Origin: Jatrophihabitans endophyticus | Lineage (GTDB): Bacteria > Actinomycetota > Actinomycetes > Mycobacteriales > Jatrophihabitantaceae | Length of the DNA: 64,000 bases | NCBI RefSeq assembly: GCF_900129455.1 | Contig: NZ_FQVU01000002.1 | Span: 973,446-1,037,445 of the forward strand | Direction of reading: 5' to 3' | In this document: positions 25,250 to 32,433 of the stretch, one piece after another | Layout: each line of letters opens with the position of its first letter | Position numbering within the stretch: position 1 is the first letter of the stretch | Notes under the pieces: model-generated | Told to the model about the DNA's origin: nothing | Database searches by the model: none | Seen by the model: only the letters and a program-made list of their open reading frames with translations | Made by a program: the position numbers and the translations under genes

Positions 25250-25546
25250 ATGCCGTTGCCCGTCGTCGCCGTCATCACGGCCAAGCCCGGTTCCGAGGAC
25301 CTCGTGCGGGAGGCGTTGAGCGAGCTCGTCCCCCCGACCCGCGACGAATCGGGATGCCTCGCGTACTCGCTGTACCGCTCGACCGAGGACCCGACCGTGT
25401 TCGTCACCGTCGAGTCGTGGCGGGAGGCCGACGACCTGGCGGCGCACATGCGTTCCGAGCACATCGCGGCGGCGTTCGCCAAGGCCGGCGACGGCTTCGC
25501 GGGACGCCCCGTCATCCACTCGCTGGAAGCGCTCGACGAGGCCTAG
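25250..25546 (+). CDS. Antibiotic biosynthesis monooxygenase (ABM) domain protein
   Basis: This 98-residue protein is of the dimeric ferredoxin-like ABM fold, seen in small quinol monooxygenases and similar enzymes (YgiN-like). Characteristic parts are VVAVITAKPGSEDLVREALS, CLAYSLYRSTEDPTVFVTVESW and LAAHMRSEHIAAAF. The first ATG with GGAAGGACCC upstream is 25250. The catalytic role is unclear, and many family members act on quinones. A stem-loop after the stop separates it from cspA. Confidence 0.87.
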   Translation: MPLPVVAVITAKPGSEDLVREALSELVPPTRDESGCLAYSLYRSTEDPTVFVTVESWREADDLAAHMRSEHIAAAFAKAGDGFAGRPVIHSLEALDEA

Positions 25547-25584
25547 GCATCACATCTGGTCGGCACCGCCGCCGGAATGCACGC

Positions 25585-25623
25585 GGCGCCGATCGCGTCC
25601 CCTGCGGGAATGCGATCGGCGCC
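25585..25623. terminator. Bidirectional stem-loop terminator
   Basis: A perfect 12-bp inverted repeat GGCGCCGATCGC / GCGATCGGCGCC (25585-25596 and 25612-25623) lies between the convergent monooxygenase and cold-shock genes. It can end transcription from both sides. Confidence 0.65.
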
Positions 25624-25656
25624 GGTGGCCGAGCTGTCGGCCCGGAGGCCGGACGA

Positions 25657-25860
25657 TCAGATCGCGACGACGTTCTCCGCCTGCGGGCCCTTCGGGCCCT
25701 GCGTGGTGTCGAACTCGACGCGCTGGTTGTCGTCCAGGCTCTTGTAACCGTCACCGGCGATGGCGGAGAAGTGGACGAAAACGTCCTTGGTGCCGTCGTC
25801 GGGGGCGATGAAGCCGAAGCCCTTCTCGCTGTTGAACCACTTGACCGTGCCTTGAGCCAT
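25657..25860 (-). CDS. Cold-shock protein (CspA family)
   Basis: This 67-residue single OB-fold RNA chaperone has both RNA-binding motifs: RNP1 KGFGFI (in [13 protein letters not shown]) and RNP2 VFVHFSAI. It begins [14 protein letters not shown], the usual actinobacterial start, and GAGAGGACC lies upstream of the ATG. An in-frame upstream extension was rejected. A gene-free stretch of about 360 bases lies upstream and probably contains a long 5' leader, normal for csp genes. Confidence 0.95.
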   Translation of the reverse strand: MAQGTVKWFNSEKGFGFIAPDDGTKDVFVHFSAIAGDGYKSLDDNQRVEFDTTQGPKGPQAENVVAI

Positions 25861-26221
25861 GCTTGTTGGTCCTCTCGGGAGCCAGTGATCACGCGCACCG
25901 TGCGCGGATCGCGGTCTGCGGCGACGTGGCTTTCGAAGACTGGGCACCGGGGCTACGACAGACGCATCTCAACAAATCCCTGCGTCGCTGGTCGTGCCGA
26001 AGAAGGAGGTGCTGACAACCGGGACCGACAGTAGCAGTGATCGCCGCGTGGGTCCCGGCCACCGGTCAGGGGGACCCGAGAGGGTGGCAATCGACGGTGC
26101 CCGCGACCGCGCACCGGTCGCCACGATCGCGTCGGTGATTGACCCGGCGGCCCGCCGCTAGTTGACTGACTGCCTGCCGCGCGCAGCGGCACCCGGGGGC
26201 GTCGCGGAAGGGGCCGAGCGC
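25861..26221 (-). promoter_or_regulatory. Gene-free region holding the probable csp leader and promoter
   Basis: There is no convincing ORF in these 361 bases. The part next to cspA (to about 25985) is relatively less GC-rich and reads as a leader with a GAGAGGACC ribosome-binding site. A TTGTTGAGATG element (minus strand, about 25967-25977) may be part of the promoter. The rest, nearer 26221, precedes the sensor gene on the plus strand, whose GGAAGGGG ribosome-binding site is at about 26207. Confidence 0.3.
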
Positions 26222-27262
26222 ATGGCATCGCCGTCGTCCGAGGGCGTCCCGACCGCCGGCTCCGGTGCTGCGGCCGACGCCCGTCACGACGTGGCGGAAC
26301 ACGCCGCGGGCAATCGCGACGTCGCGTGGTTCGAGGCCGGCACGCAGGCCGCCGCGCTCGCGCGGGCGCAGGTGCGCTCGACGCTCCTGGTGCACGCCGT
26401 CGAGCGCGCCGTCATCGCGCAGGCCGAGCTGCTGACCAGCGAGCTCGTCACGAACGTGGTGCGGCACGCGCGCTCCGAACGTGTCGGCGTGGTGGTGACG
26501 GCGGACGCGGACGCCGTGGGCGTCGAGGTGCACGAGGACCGCCCGTCGGCCGAGCCGCGCCACGTCGTCGCGTCGGTGACGGCGGTGCCGGACGGTGCCA
26601 CCACGGGCCGTGGGATGGGCATCGTCGACCGGCTCGCGACCGAGTGGGGCGTCACGCGGCGGCACCGCACCACCACGACCTGGTTCCGCATCGAGGTCGG
26701 CGACCGCGGCGTCGGGACGAGCGCCGCGGCCGACGGGCGGCAGGTCGGCCCTCCCGCGCCGCGCACGGCGCGGGACCGGTCACGCCTGCTGCTGCGCGTC
26801 GTCGAGGCGGTCGGTCGCGCCGCCACCCCGGAGCAGGTCGCGGACACGATCACGCACACGGTCCGCGACCAGGTCGGCGCGGTCTGCGTCGGCATCGCGC
26901 TGACCGACACCGACGACGGCGTGCTCCGCTTCCTGAGCCTCGACCCCGTCCCGGTCGATCGTGCGGCGCGGTGGATCGCGTTCCCGCTCGACGGCTCGAG
27001 CCCCGTGGCCCGGGCCGCGCTCGAGGCCGACCCGGTCTTCCACGTGAACCGTGACGCCGCCGAACGGGCCACGCCTGGCGTCGGTGCGCATCTCGACGCC
27101 GCCGGGATCGACGGCGTCGCGCACCTGCCGCTGACCGTGGCCGGGGCGAGTTTCGGCACGCTCGCCGTGGGGTGGGCCGGACGGTGCGAGATCGACGCCG
27201 ACACGCGCGCGCTGCTGCTCCTCGTGGCCGGCTTCGCAGCCCAGGCGCTCGCCCGTCGCTAG
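26222..27262 (+). CDS. RsbW-like ATPase with C-terminal GAF-like domain
   Basis: This 346-residue regulator has two modules. The first (about 25-155) is a HATPase_c_2/anti-sigma kinase fold: AELLTSELVTNVVRHARSE is the N box, GRGMGIVDRLATEWGV the G box. The second (about 185-345) resembles a GAF domain (LLLRVVEAVGRAATPEQVAD, then LPLTVAGASFGTLAVGW). It probably phosphorylates a STAS antagonist in response to a signal sensed by the GAF part. No partner sigma factor or antagonist is adjacent. ATG 26222 has GGAAGGGG upstream; a TTG at 26162 was rejected. The 3' end overlaps the next gene's stop by 4 bases. Confidence 0.82.
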   Translation: MASPSSEGVPTAGSGAAADARHDVAEHAAGNRDVAWFEAGTQAAALARAQVRSTLLVHAVERAVIAQAELLTSELVTNVVRHARSERVGVVVTADADAVGVEVHEDRPSAEPRHVVASVTAVPDGATTGRGMGIVDRLATEWGVTRRHRTTTTWFRIEVGDRGVGTSAAADGRQVGPPAPRTARDRSRLLLRVVEAVGRAATPEQVADTITHTVRDQVGAVCVGIALTDTDDGVLRFLSLDPVPVDRAARWIAFPLDGSSPVARAALEADPVFHVNRDAAERATPGVGAHLDAAGIDGVAHLPLTVAGASFGTLAVGWAGRCEIDADTRALLLLVAGFAAQALARR

Positions 27263-28185
27263 TGCGAGGGCACGGCCGCCCGCGGCGACGGGACGGCCGG
27301 ACGCGACCGGACGACCGCTCTGCGCCGCCGGCCGGCGAACAGGCCGATACCGGCCGCGCACACGACCGCGCCGGGCGCGGCGAGCGGCCCGGGCACCTGG
27401 CCGAACATCGCCCACGCCCAGAGCGCGGTCGTCGGCGGGGTGAGGTAGAGCAGCGCGCTCGCGAAGGTCGGGCCGCTGCGGCGGACGGTGAGCAGGTAAC
27501 TGCCGTAACCCCCGAGCGCCGCGAGCCCGACCAGCCAGGCGACGGCCCACCAGAAGTGCGCGGTCGGCGGCGGGGCGAGGTGCCCGCGGCCGGCGGCGAC
27601 GGCGGCGAAGACCACCGCGGCCACGCCGCTCTGCAGCGCGAGGGACGAGACGAGCGGGGTGGTGGGCCGCCACCGGCCCTCGAGCAGGGTGCCGGCGGCG
27701 AGGCCCGCGACGGCGAGCACCGGGAGCAGGAACGCAGCGGCCGGCGCCGCGCCGGTGCCGAGGTCGCCGGCCACCACCAGGCCGACACCCGCCGCGCCGA
27801 GCAGCAACCCGGCCAGCTGGCGGGGGGTCGGCGACGTGCCGGTGACGCGGCCGGCGAGGCCCGCGACGAGCAGCGGCTGCAACGCCGCGATCAACGCGAC
27901 CGTCCCCGTCGGCACACCTGCCTCAGCCGCCGCGAACACGCCCCCCAGATAGACGACCTGCACCAGGAGTCCGAGTGGCAGTTGCCGGCGTGCGTCGGCG
28001 AGCGAGACGCGCTCGCCACGGAGCAGGGCGATGACCGCGAGGACGCCGGCGGAGACGATCGTCCGCCACGCGAGTGCGGTGTCGAAGGGGACGACCTGCG
28101 TGCTCAGCGTCGCGCCGACGAAGCCCGAGGACCAGCACACGACGAGCAGGACGGCGAGCAGGGCGGTGGCGGGCGAACGTCTCAT
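27259..28185 (-). CDS. EamA/DMT-family transporter
   Basis: A 308-residue transporter with about ten hydrophobic helices in two EamA repeats: LLAVLLVVCWSSGFVGATLS opens the first and FLLPVLAVAGLAAGTLLEGR the second. It belongs to the same superfamily as the gene at 1462 but is not closely similar. The ATG at 28185 is preferred because a longer in-frame start would translate through the TetR operator. It is divergent from the TetR gene, a layout that usually means that regulator represses this exporter. The substrate is unknown. Confidence 0.88.
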   Translation of the reverse strand: MRRSPATALLAVLLVVCWSSGFVGATLSTQVVPFDTALAWRTIVSAGVLAVIALLRGERVSLADARRQLPLGLLVQVVYLGGVFAAAEAGVPTGTVALIAALQPLLVAGLAGRVTGTSPTPRQLAGLLLGAAGVGLVVAGDLGTGAAPAAAFLLPVLAVAGLAAGTLLEGRWRPTTPLVSSLALQSGVAAVVFAAVAAGRGHLAPPPTAHFWWAVAWLVGLAALGGYGSYLLTVRRSGPTFASALLYLTPPTTALWAWAMFGQVPGPLAAPGAVVCAAGIGLFAGRRRRAVVRSRPAVPSPRAAVPSH

Positions 28186-28189
28186 GCCG

Positions 28190-28217
28190 TCGACATAACC
28201 ATACCGGTCGGTATACT
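28190..28217 (+). promoter_or_regulatory. Promoter of the TetR gene with embedded palindromic operator
   Basis: A -35-like TCGACA (28190-28195), a 16-base spacer and -10 TATACT (28212-28217) face the TetR gene. A perfect palindrome ATACCG-GT-CGGTAT (28201-28214) fills the spacer and enters the -10 box, as expected of a TetR operator that blocks RNA polymerase. It lies 15 bases from the EamA start and so can control both directions. Confidence 0.68.
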
Positions 28218-28253
28218 CGCAGTGCACCCCGACGCCTCCAGACGGGAACGACC

Positions 28254-28835
28254 ATGACCGACCTCTTCGCCGAGCCCGCTCCGTTGCCGCCGGCCGGGGA
28301 GCGCATCCTCGCCGCGGCGTCGTCGATGTTCTACGAGAGCGGCATCCATGCCGTCGGTGTCGATGCCATCGCCGAGGCGGCGGGCACCACCAAGAAGACG
28401 CTCTACGACCGGTTCGGGTCGAAGGACGCGTTGATCGCGGCGTACCTCGTGCGCCGGGGCCGACGCTGGCAGGCCTACCTCGCCGAGGTCGCGGACCGGC
28501 GCCGGCCCGGGATCTCCCGGGTGCTGGCCGTGTTCGACGCCCTGGCGAGCTGGACCCGGACCGAGCGGCGCGGCTGCGGGTTCGTCAACGCCTATGCCGA
28601 GTACGGCGGCCGGGACGACGCGATCGAGGCGGTCGTGCGGGCCGAGAAGCAGTGGATGCGAGCGTGGTTCGTCGAGGGCCTGCGCGACGCGGGCATGCCG
28701 GCGGCGCGGGCGGCCCGCCTCGGTGCTGCCGTCCACCTGCTCTACGAGGGCGCCATCGTGACGCTGACGGCCGGCGGCGACGCCGACGCCGTCGCGACCG
28801 CGCGACGTGCCGCCCGTGATCTGCTCGCAGCGTGA
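28254..28835 (+). CDS. TetR-family transcriptional regulator
   Basis: A 193-residue repressor with the N-terminal helix-turn-helix AGTTKKTLYDRFGSKDALIAA (about residues 43-63) after the helix ILAAASSMFYESGIHAVGVD. The rest is a ligand-binding helical domain. ATG 28254 was chosen because MTDLFAEPAPLPPAGERI matches the family N-terminus and a perfect operator sits just upstream. It is divergent from the EamA exporter it probably represses. The ligand is unknown. Confidence 0.9.
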   Translation: MTDLFAEPAPLPPAGERILAAASSMFYESGIHAVGVDAIAEAAGTTKKTLYDRFGSKDALIAAYLVRRGRRWQAYLAEVADRRRPGISRVLAVFDALASWTRTERRGCGFVNAYAEYGGRDDAIEAVVRAEKQWMRAWFVEGLRDAGMPAARAARLGAAVHLLYEGAIVTLTAGGDADAVATARRAARDLLAA

Positions 28836-28854
28836 CCGACGTCGCTAGCTGGCC

Positions 28855-28872
28855 TGCTTGCAATAGCTAGCA
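28855..28872. promoter_or_regulatory. Imperfect palindrome upstream of the HTH-HbhA operon
   Basis: TGCTTGCAATAGCTAGCA is an 18-base imperfect palindrome (arms TGCT-x-GC / GC-x-AGCA) 22 bases before the HTH regulator start. A CTAGCT / AGCTAG pair also frames the region (28845-28850 and 28865-28870). It is a candidate autoregulatory operator; this is inference only. Confidence 0.4.
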
Positions 28873-28894
28873 GTACTCGGCCAGACTCGGATAC

Positions 28895-29326
28895 GTGATA
28901 GCCGAGGGGCCGAAGGAACAGGCCAAGCGCAGCGGTGCCGCGATCGGGGAGTTCATCCGTGAGCAGCGCGAGCAGGGCCAGGTCTCCCTCCGTCAGCTCG
29001 CCCGTCTCGCCGGGGTGTCCAACCCGTACCTCTCGCAGATCGAGCGCGGGTTGCGCAAGCCGAGCGCCGACATCCTGGCCCAGATCGCCAAGGCGCTGCG
29101 CATCTCGGCCGAGCAGCTGTACGTCCGGGCCGGCTTCCTCGAGTTCCGCGAGGGCAACCCGGAGATCGTGGCGGCGATCCTCACCGACGAGGAGCTCAAC
29201 GAGCGGCAGAAGCAGGTGCTGCTCGACATCTACGAGTCCTTCCGACGCGAGAACTCGCAGCTGCGGGCGGAGGCCGACACGGCGTCCGCACCCGTGGCGC
29301 ACGCCGCGGCCGACCCGGCCCGCTGA
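28895..29326 (+). CDS. XRE-type helix-turn-helix regulator (Rv0474-like)
   Basis: A 143-residue DNA-binding protein. The helix-turn-helix is at about residues 29-60: VSLRQLARLAGVSNPYLSQI followed by ERGLRKPSADILAQIAKALR. The C-terminal part is helical (LNERQKQVLLDIYESFRREN). In mycobacteria an equivalent gene (Rv0474) lies directly upstream of hbhA and a DUF2516 gene, the same order as here. GTG 28895 is the start. It likely controls this block through the palindrome just upstream. Confidence 0.88.
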   Translation: MIAEGPKEQAKRSGAAIGEFIREQREQGQVSLRQLARLAGVSNPYLSQIERGLRKPSADILAQIAKALRISAEQLYVRAGFLEFREGNPEIVAAILTDEELNERQKQVLLDIYESFRRENSQLRAEADTASAPVAHAAADPAR

Positions 29327-29382
29327 CCCCGGCCCGCCGAACCACCCGTCCCGACCGACCCGTTTCGAGGAGCGAACCGACC

Positions 29383-29934
29383 ATGTCCATCGCCAGCGAC
29401 ATCCGCGCCTACGCCGACAACGCCGTGACCGAGGGCCGCAAGGTGCTCGACTCCACCCTGAGCACCGCGCAGGCGCAGCTGGGCGGCGTCACCGGTCAGG
29501 CCAACGACATCGTCAACCGCGCCAACAGCGCGGTGCACGACCTGCGCGCCTCGGCCGAGAAGGCCGTCAACGTCGACGCCATCAAGGCCGCGCTGGAGCC
29601 CTACGTCGCGCAGGCCAAGGGCTACCAGGCCTCCGTCACCGACCGTGCCGAGGCGATCTTCGCCGAGCTGCGCAAGGACCCGCGCCTCGCCCGGGCCTTC
29701 GACGTCGCCGACAGCGTCTCCGACGCCGTCGTCGAGACGATGCAGGAGCGGGTCGTCAAGCCGGTGCAGTCGCTGACCGGTCGCGGCACCACCACGGCGC
29801 CGGCCGGCAGCCCGCGGCCGGCGGCCAAGACCACCCCGCGCAAGACCGCGGCTCGCAAGGCCGCCACCACGCGTCCCGCGGCCAAGAAGACCACCACGCG
29901 CAAAGCTGCGGCCAAGCGCGCGACCAGCGCCTGA
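29383..29934 (+). CDS. HbhA-like heparin-binding protein (Lys/Ala-rich tail)
   Basis: A 183-residue protein. Residues about 1-125 are helical and coiled-coil-like (ANDIVNRANSAVHDLRASAE, VTDRAEAIFAELRKDPRL), and the tail is a Lys/Arg/Ala/Thr/Pro-rich repeat (TTPRKTAARKAATTRPAAKK and so on). Mycobacterial HbhA has the same layout, with a lysine-rich tail binding heparan sulphate. Whether this one is an adhesin or mainly a polar/cell-surface organiser in a non-pathogen is unknown. GGAGCGAACC precedes the ATG. Position after the Rv0474-like regulator and before DUF2516 supports orthology. Two direct repeats and a terminator follow. Confidence 0.78.
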   Translation: MSIASDIRAYADNAVTEGRKVLDSTLSTAQAQLGGVTGQANDIVNRANSAVHDLRASAEKAVNVDAIKAALEPYVAQAKGYQASVTDRAEAIFAELRKDPRLARAFDVADSVSDAVVETMQERVVKPVQSLTGRGTTTAPAGSPRPAAKTTPRKTAARKAATTRPAAKKTTTRKAAAKRATSA

Positions 29935-29966
29935 CCGACCCGGTCGGGCCGGTCCCGACCTGCGCC

Positions 29967-30049
29967 GCGACGACACGGGGGTGAGTCGCGAACGGCAGGT
30001 CCAGGACCGTGTGCGGCGGGAGCCGGGCGACGACACGGGGGTGAGTCGC
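29967..30049. repeat. Two 23-bp direct repeats
   Basis: The sequence beginning GCGACGACACGGGGGTGAGT occurs at 29967-29989 and again, identical over 23 bases, at 30027-30049 (60-base period). The first copy is partly self-complementary at its ends (GCGAC / GTCGC). They lie between the HbhA-like gene and a strong terminator. A dispersed repeat or a regulator site is possible; function unknown. Confidence 0.65.
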
Positions 30050-30069
30050 ACGGTGCCGGCCCACGCCGA

Positions 30070-30110
30070 CGATGCTGCCCCGTTCCCCCGCCGGGAACGG
30101 GGCAGCATCG
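30070..30110. terminator. Strong stem-loop terminator
   Basis: A perfect 18-bp inverted repeat (30070-30087 and 30093-30110; extendable by one pair) encloses a 5-base loop CCGCC. It lies before the DUF2516 gene and would end the HTH-HbhA transcript. Its strength suggests that the next gene has its own promoter. Confidence 0.7.
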
Positions 30111-30135
30111 TGTCGGGGTAGGTAGGCTTCCTGTC

Positions 30136-30444
30136 GTGGATCTGGTCGAGGGCCTGTACTTCTGGACGAACATCGTCGTCTACTGGGGCCTCGTCGCGCT
30201 GCGGGCGTGGGCGCTCGTCGACTGCCTCACCCGCAAGACCGCGGCCTTCCCGGCCGTGGACAAGCTGACCAAGCCCGCCTGGGTCGCGATCCTGCTGATC
30301 GCCGGCCTGCTCGGCACGTTCTTCAGCAGCCCGGCCACGCCCGGCGCCGTGGTGTCGATCTTCTCGCTCGCGTCGGTCGTCGCGGCGATGATCTACCTCG
30401 CCGACGTCCGGCCGGCCGTCCGCGAGGTCTCCGGCGGCCGGTAG
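30136..30444 (+). CDS. DUF2516 membrane protein (Rv0476-like)
   Basis: A 102-residue inner-membrane protein with about three helices: LYFWTNIVVYWGLVALRAWA, AWVAILLIAGLLGTFF and AVVSIFSLASVVAAMIYLAD. The motif VDCLTRKTAAFPAVDKLTK after the first helix is diagnostic of DUF2516. The mycobacterial equivalent follows hbhA as here, so the three genes form a conserved block. GTG 30136 was used. Its 3' end overlaps the convergent TetR gene by 52 bases. Function is unknown. Confidence 0.88.
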   Translation: MDLVEGLYFWTNIVVYWGLVALRAWALVDCLTRKTAAFPAVDKLTKPAWVAILLIAGLLGTFFSSPATPGAVVSIFSLASVVAAMIYLADVRPAVREVSGGR

Positions 30445-31016
30445 GACGCCGCCAGCACGGCGGCGAGACCGGCGCCGACCTCGTCGCTCGAGGGCACGCC
30501 CTCGGGGTCGAGCAGCCACTGCATCGCCAGGCCGTCGCACGTCGCGATGACCACGGCGGCGACGGCCCGACAGTGCGGCTCGTCTGCGCTCGACCCGTCG
30601 GCCAACGCGACCGCCACGAGCTCGGCGACCCGGCTCCGGGCCCGCGCGTAGTGGCCGGCGAGCTGGGCCCGCAGCTCGGGCACCCGCATGGCCTGGGCCA
30701 ACGCCTCGACGTAGGCCTGCAGCACCGGCTGCTGGTCGGCGAAGTTGTCGATCGCCGTCGTCCATGTCGCCGCGGCCCGTTCGAGGGGCGTCGCGGTCGT
30801 GCCGGCCATCGCCTGCCCGGCGATCTGCTCGGCGTAGTCGCGGAAGGCGAGCTCGATCGCCTCGTTCAGCAGGCCCGCCTTCGAGCCGAAGTGGTAGCCG
30901 ATGCTGCCCAGGTTCGTGTCCGAGGCCGCCACCAGGTCGCGCGCGGTGATGCGCGCGTAGCCGCGTTCCTCGATGAGCCGGCGCGCCGCGGCCAGCAACT
31001 GTTCCCGATGACCCAC
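30393..31016 (-). CDS. TetR-family transcriptional regulator
   Basis: A 207-residue repressor. The N-terminal helix-turn-helix is ITARDLVAASDTNLGSIGYH followed by FGSKAGLLNEAIELAF. It is divergent from the cytochrome P450 gene. Between them lies a perfect palindrome inside the P450 promoter, so it probably represses the P450 until a ligand binds. The ATG with a standard MGHREQLLAAARRLIEERGY start is used. The 3' end overlaps the DUF2516 gene. Confidence 0.9.
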   Translation of the reverse strand: MGHREQLLAAARRLIEERGYARITARDLVAASDTNLGSIGYHFGSKAGLLNEAIELAFRDYAEQIAGQAMAGTTATPLERAAATWTTAIDNFADQQPVLQAYVEALAQAMRVPELRAQLAGHYARARSRVAELVAVALADGSSADEPHCRAVAAVVIATCDGLAMQWLLDPEGVPSSDEVGAGLAAVLAASYRPPETSRTAGRTSAR

Positions 31017-31040
31017 GGTGCCAGCCTAGTGAGCGGGGCC

Positions 31041-31069
31041 TAGACATCCGTCTTATACGGGCGTATATC
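31041..31069 (+). promoter_or_regulatory. P450 promoter with palindromic operator
   Basis: TAGACA (31041-31046), 17 bases, TATATC (31064-31069) form a good promoter facing the P450 gene. The perfect palindrome TATACG-GG-CGTATA (31054-31067) covers the spacer end and the -10 box. The adjacent divergent TetR gene is the likely binder. Confidence 0.68.
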
Positions 31070-31107
31070 TGGGCGCCTGCAGTCGCACCCACGACCAGGG
31101 GGTCGTC

Positions 31108-32433
31108 ATGACGTCCGTCGCCGACTTCGTCACCCACCGCGCCCGGCACCTCGACACCGCGGCGCTGCCACCGGGCCCACGGCTGCCCGTCCCGGTGCAG
31201 ACGGCGCTGTTCCTCGGGCTCGGCAACATCGTGGCCCCCATCTGGCGTCGCCGGTACGGCGACGTCTTCGCCGTCCACGTCGCGCCGGCCGGGCACGGGA
31301 TCGTGCTGAGCAACCCCGAGCACATCCGCGAGGTCTTCAACGGCCCGGCCGACACCTTCCACGCCGGTGAGGGCAACGCCATCCTCGGCCCCATCATGGG
31401 CGAGCACTCGGTGCTGCTGCTGGACGAGGAGGAGCACCGCGTCGCTCGCAAGCGGGTGATGTCGGCGTTCCGCGGCGAGACGACGGCGAGCTGGCGCCCG
31501 GTCGTCGCCGACGTCGCCGCCCGCGACGTGGCGACGTGGCCGGTCGACCGGCCGTTCGCCGTCCATCCGCACCTCAACGACGTGAGCCTCGAGGTCATCC
31601 TGCGCATCGTCTTCGGCGTGTCCGACGATGCCCGGCTCGCCCGGATGCGGCCGCTGCTGCAGCGGTTGGTGCGCATCGGGCCGACGATCCTGCTCGGCTG
31701 GGTCTACCCGCAGCTCGAGCGCATCGGCCCGTGGCGCCGCTTCCTGCGGCTCAAGGCCGCCGTCGACCGACTCGTCTACGCCGAGATCGCCGAGCGGCGC
31801 ACCGTCGCCGATCTCGCGGAGCGCACCGATGTGCTCTCCAAGCTGCTGGTCGCCGCGCCCGAGCAGAGCGACGCGGAGCTCCGCGACCACCTGATGACGC
31901 TGCTGCTCGCCGGGCACGAGACGACCGCCTCGACGCTCGCGTGGACGCTGCACGACCTCGCCCGGACGCCCGACGTCCTCGCCCGCGCGCGCCGGGCCGC
32001 CGACGAGGGGGACGAGGACTACCTCGAGGCCGTCGTGAAGGAGTCGCTGCGGCTGCGGCCGGTGATCAGCGAGGTCGCGCGCCGGCTCGCCAAGCCCGTC
32101 CGGGTGGGGGGCTACGACCTGCCGGCGGGCGTCGTGGTGTTCCCGTCCATCAAGCTCGTGCAATTGCGTCCCGACCTCTACGACGAGCCGCTGGCCTTCC
32201 GCCCCGAACGCTTCCTCGGCGTCACCCCGCCACCCGCGACCTGGATCCCCTTCGGCGGTGGGCTGCGACGCTGCCTCGGCGCCGCGCTCGCCATGGTCGA
32301 GGCCGTGGCCGTGCTGCGCACCGTCCTCACGAGCGTCGACATCGAGCCCGCCGGGCACGCCGAACCGTCGCGGGCCCGCAACATCACCCAGGTGCCGGCG
32401 CGCGGCGCCCGCCTCGTCACTCGGCCGCGCTGA
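31108..32433 (+). CDS. Cytochrome P450
   Basis: A 441-residue soluble heme monooxygenase. The I-helix oxygen-binding motif is LLLAGHETTASTLAW (about residue 265), the ExxR pair is ESLRLRP (about 312-315), and the heme cysteine lies in FGGGLRRCLGAALA (Cys389). No ferredoxin or reductase gene is adjacent, so electrons must come from partners elsewhere. The substrate is unknown. GACCAGGGGG precedes the ATG. A palindrome in its promoter and a divergent TetR gene suggest substrate induction. The 3' end overlaps the convergent mannosyltransferase by 17 bases. Confidence 0.95.
   Translation: MTSVADFVTHRARHLDTAALPPGPRLPVPVQTALFLGLGNIVAPIWRRRYGDVFAVHVAPAGHGIVLSNPEHIREVFNGPADTFHAGEGNAILGPIMGEHSVLLLDEEEHRVARKRVMSAFRGETTASWRPVVADVAARDVATWPVDRPFAVHPHLNDVSLEVILRIVFGVSDDARLARMRPLLQRLVRIGPTILLGWVYPQLERIGPWRRFLRLKAAVDRLVYAEIAERRTVADLAERTDVLSKLLVAAPEQSDAELRDHLMTLLLAGHETTASTLAWTLHDLARTPDVLARARRAADEGDEDYLEAVVKESLRLRPVISEVARRLAKPVRVGGYDLPAGVVVFPSIKLVQLRPDLYDEPLAFRPERFLGVTPPPATWIPFGGGLRRCLGAALAMVEAVAVLRTVLTSVDIEPAGHAEPSRARNITQVPARGARLVTRPR

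Noticed and set aside
29230..32358. 1042-codon open frame on the minus strand
   Set aside because: It runs through the HbhA-like, DUF2516, TetR and P450 genes, whose motifs lie in other frames. Composition is Arg/Gly/Ala/Asp-rich with no domains, as expected of antisense frames in very GC-rich DNA.
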